This document shows positions 5,747-5,823 of a stretch of DNA of 5,823 nucleotides, piece by piece. Numbering within the stretch: the first letter of the stretch is position 1; each line of letters opens with the position of its first letter. The stretch comes from Bacillota bacterium (GTDB lineage Bacteria; Bacillota; Clostridia; Oscillospirales; Acutalibacteraceae), in the NCBI GenBank assembly GCA_023412845.1, contig JAEZRH010000055.1:1-5823 (forward strand). Reading direction: 5' to 3'. A program made the position numbers and the translations under genes. Below the pieces are notes generated by a model. The model was not told where the DNA came from and made no database searches. It was given only the letters and a program-made list of their open reading frames with translations.

Positions 5747-5791
5747 GAAGTTGTTGCCAAAGACGGAGCCGCACCGTTCTTTGGTACACAT
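5717..5791 (-). CDS. Possible 24-codon small protein, unrecognised
   Basis: The minus-strand frame starts at ATG 5791-5789 and ends at TGA 5719-5717, reading MCTKERCGSVFGNNFII then ASCTKQL. It has the best ribosome-binding site in this tail: AGGAGGG at 5804-5798, 6 nt before the ATG. The peptide has three Cys and a short hydrophobic patch (VFGNNFII). I do not recognise it. Very short Cys/Gly-rich peptides exist in clostridia, but the resemblance is loose. It would be convergent with the cyclase gene. Its length makes a chance frame plausible. Confidence 0.3.
   Translation of the reverse strand: MCTKERCGSVFGNNFIIASCTKQL
5755..5786. other. Strong hairpin / inverted repeat near window end
   Basis: CCAAAGACGG (5757-5766) pairs with CCGTTCTTTGG (5774-5784) as a 10-bp stem with one bulge and a 7-nt loop (AGCCGCA). 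A G-U and a T-A pair extend it to 5755-5786. There is no T tract, so it is not a typical terminator. Read rightward it would sit about 2 nt after the start site predicted from the TATAAT box; read leftward it lies just inside the possible 24-codon frame. Confidence 0.6.
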
Positions 5792-5823
5792 GTTCTACCC
5801 TCCTCAATATACCCCTCAAGCTA

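Larger units (their letters stand above)
5688..5823. other. AT-richer intergenic tail with no established gene
   Basis: After the cyclase stop the base composition shifts from GC-rich coding DNA to an AT-rich stretch (5688-5755), then to mixed sequence up to the window edge. No GC hairpin with a T tract is seen that would end the mtnN operon. The segment holds a TATAAT box, several inverted repeats and tiny open frames on both strands, listed separately. The right edge cuts whatever follows. Confidence 0.6.

Noticed and set aside
5745..5823. Plus-strand partial frame from ATG 5745 (or 5790), reading on through MFYPPQYTPQA to the window edge
   Set aside because: Start at 5745 has AGGA upstream but is inside a TATAAT box; the ATG at 5790 has no ribosome-binding site. 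At 26 codons before the edge, with frames open on both strands, it cannot be called as a gene.

Overview
The window looks like ordinary chromosomal DNA from a GC-rich anaerobic Firmicute, most likely a clostridium of the Oscillospirales/Ruminococcaceae kind. This is an inference from Gram-positive-like Shine-Dalgarno sites, consensus sigma-A-type promoters, the ruvC-ruvA-ruvB order and the general look of the proteins. No ribosomal RNA or other marker settles the taxon. Coding DNA is clearly GC-rich. The gaps between divergent or separately promoted genes are AT-rich and carry readable promoters.

Left half (1-2620, minus strand, transcribed right to left): a compact run ruvC-ruvA-ruvB followed by the first 105 codons of glmM, which leaves the window at base 1. 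RuvA and RuvB form the Holliday-junction branch-migration motor and RuvC is the resolvase. GlmM makes glucosamine-1-phosphate for peptidoglycan precursors. ruvC overlaps ruvA by 16 bp, ruvA to ruvB is 23 bp and ruvB to glmM is 44 bp, with no terminator between them. A shared transcript from an extended -10 promoter just upstream of ruvC is the simplest reading.

Middle (2621-2810): a 190-bp divergent intergenic region. It holds the ruvC promoter, a GC hairpin flanked by A and T tracts that looks like a bidirectional terminator, and the promoter of the rightward polyphosphate kinase gene.

Right half (2811-5687, plus strand): a two-domain class II PPK2 (polyphosphate:AMP phosphotransferase type), then, behind its own promoter, a tight two-gene unit of mtnN (methylthioadenosine/S-adenosylhomocysteine nucleosidase) and a metal-dependent cyclase/kynurenine-formamidase-like hydrolase of unknown substrate. 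The ppk2 and mtnN promoters share the 10-mer ATATCGGCAA just downstream of the -10 box. This is the least expected regulatory-looking signal in the window. A metabolic link is possible but only inferred: MtnN releases adenine, salvage turns adenine to AMP, and the PPK2 would raise AMP to ADP using polyphosphate.

Right end (5688-5823): 136 bp of lower-GC DNA with no established gene. It holds a TATAAT box, a strong hairpin, and competing tiny reading frames on both strands. The best ribosome-binding site there belongs to a 24-codon minus-strand frame. I found no CRISPR array, tRNA, rRNA, insertion sequence or prophage gene, and no convincing undescribed multi-gene system.
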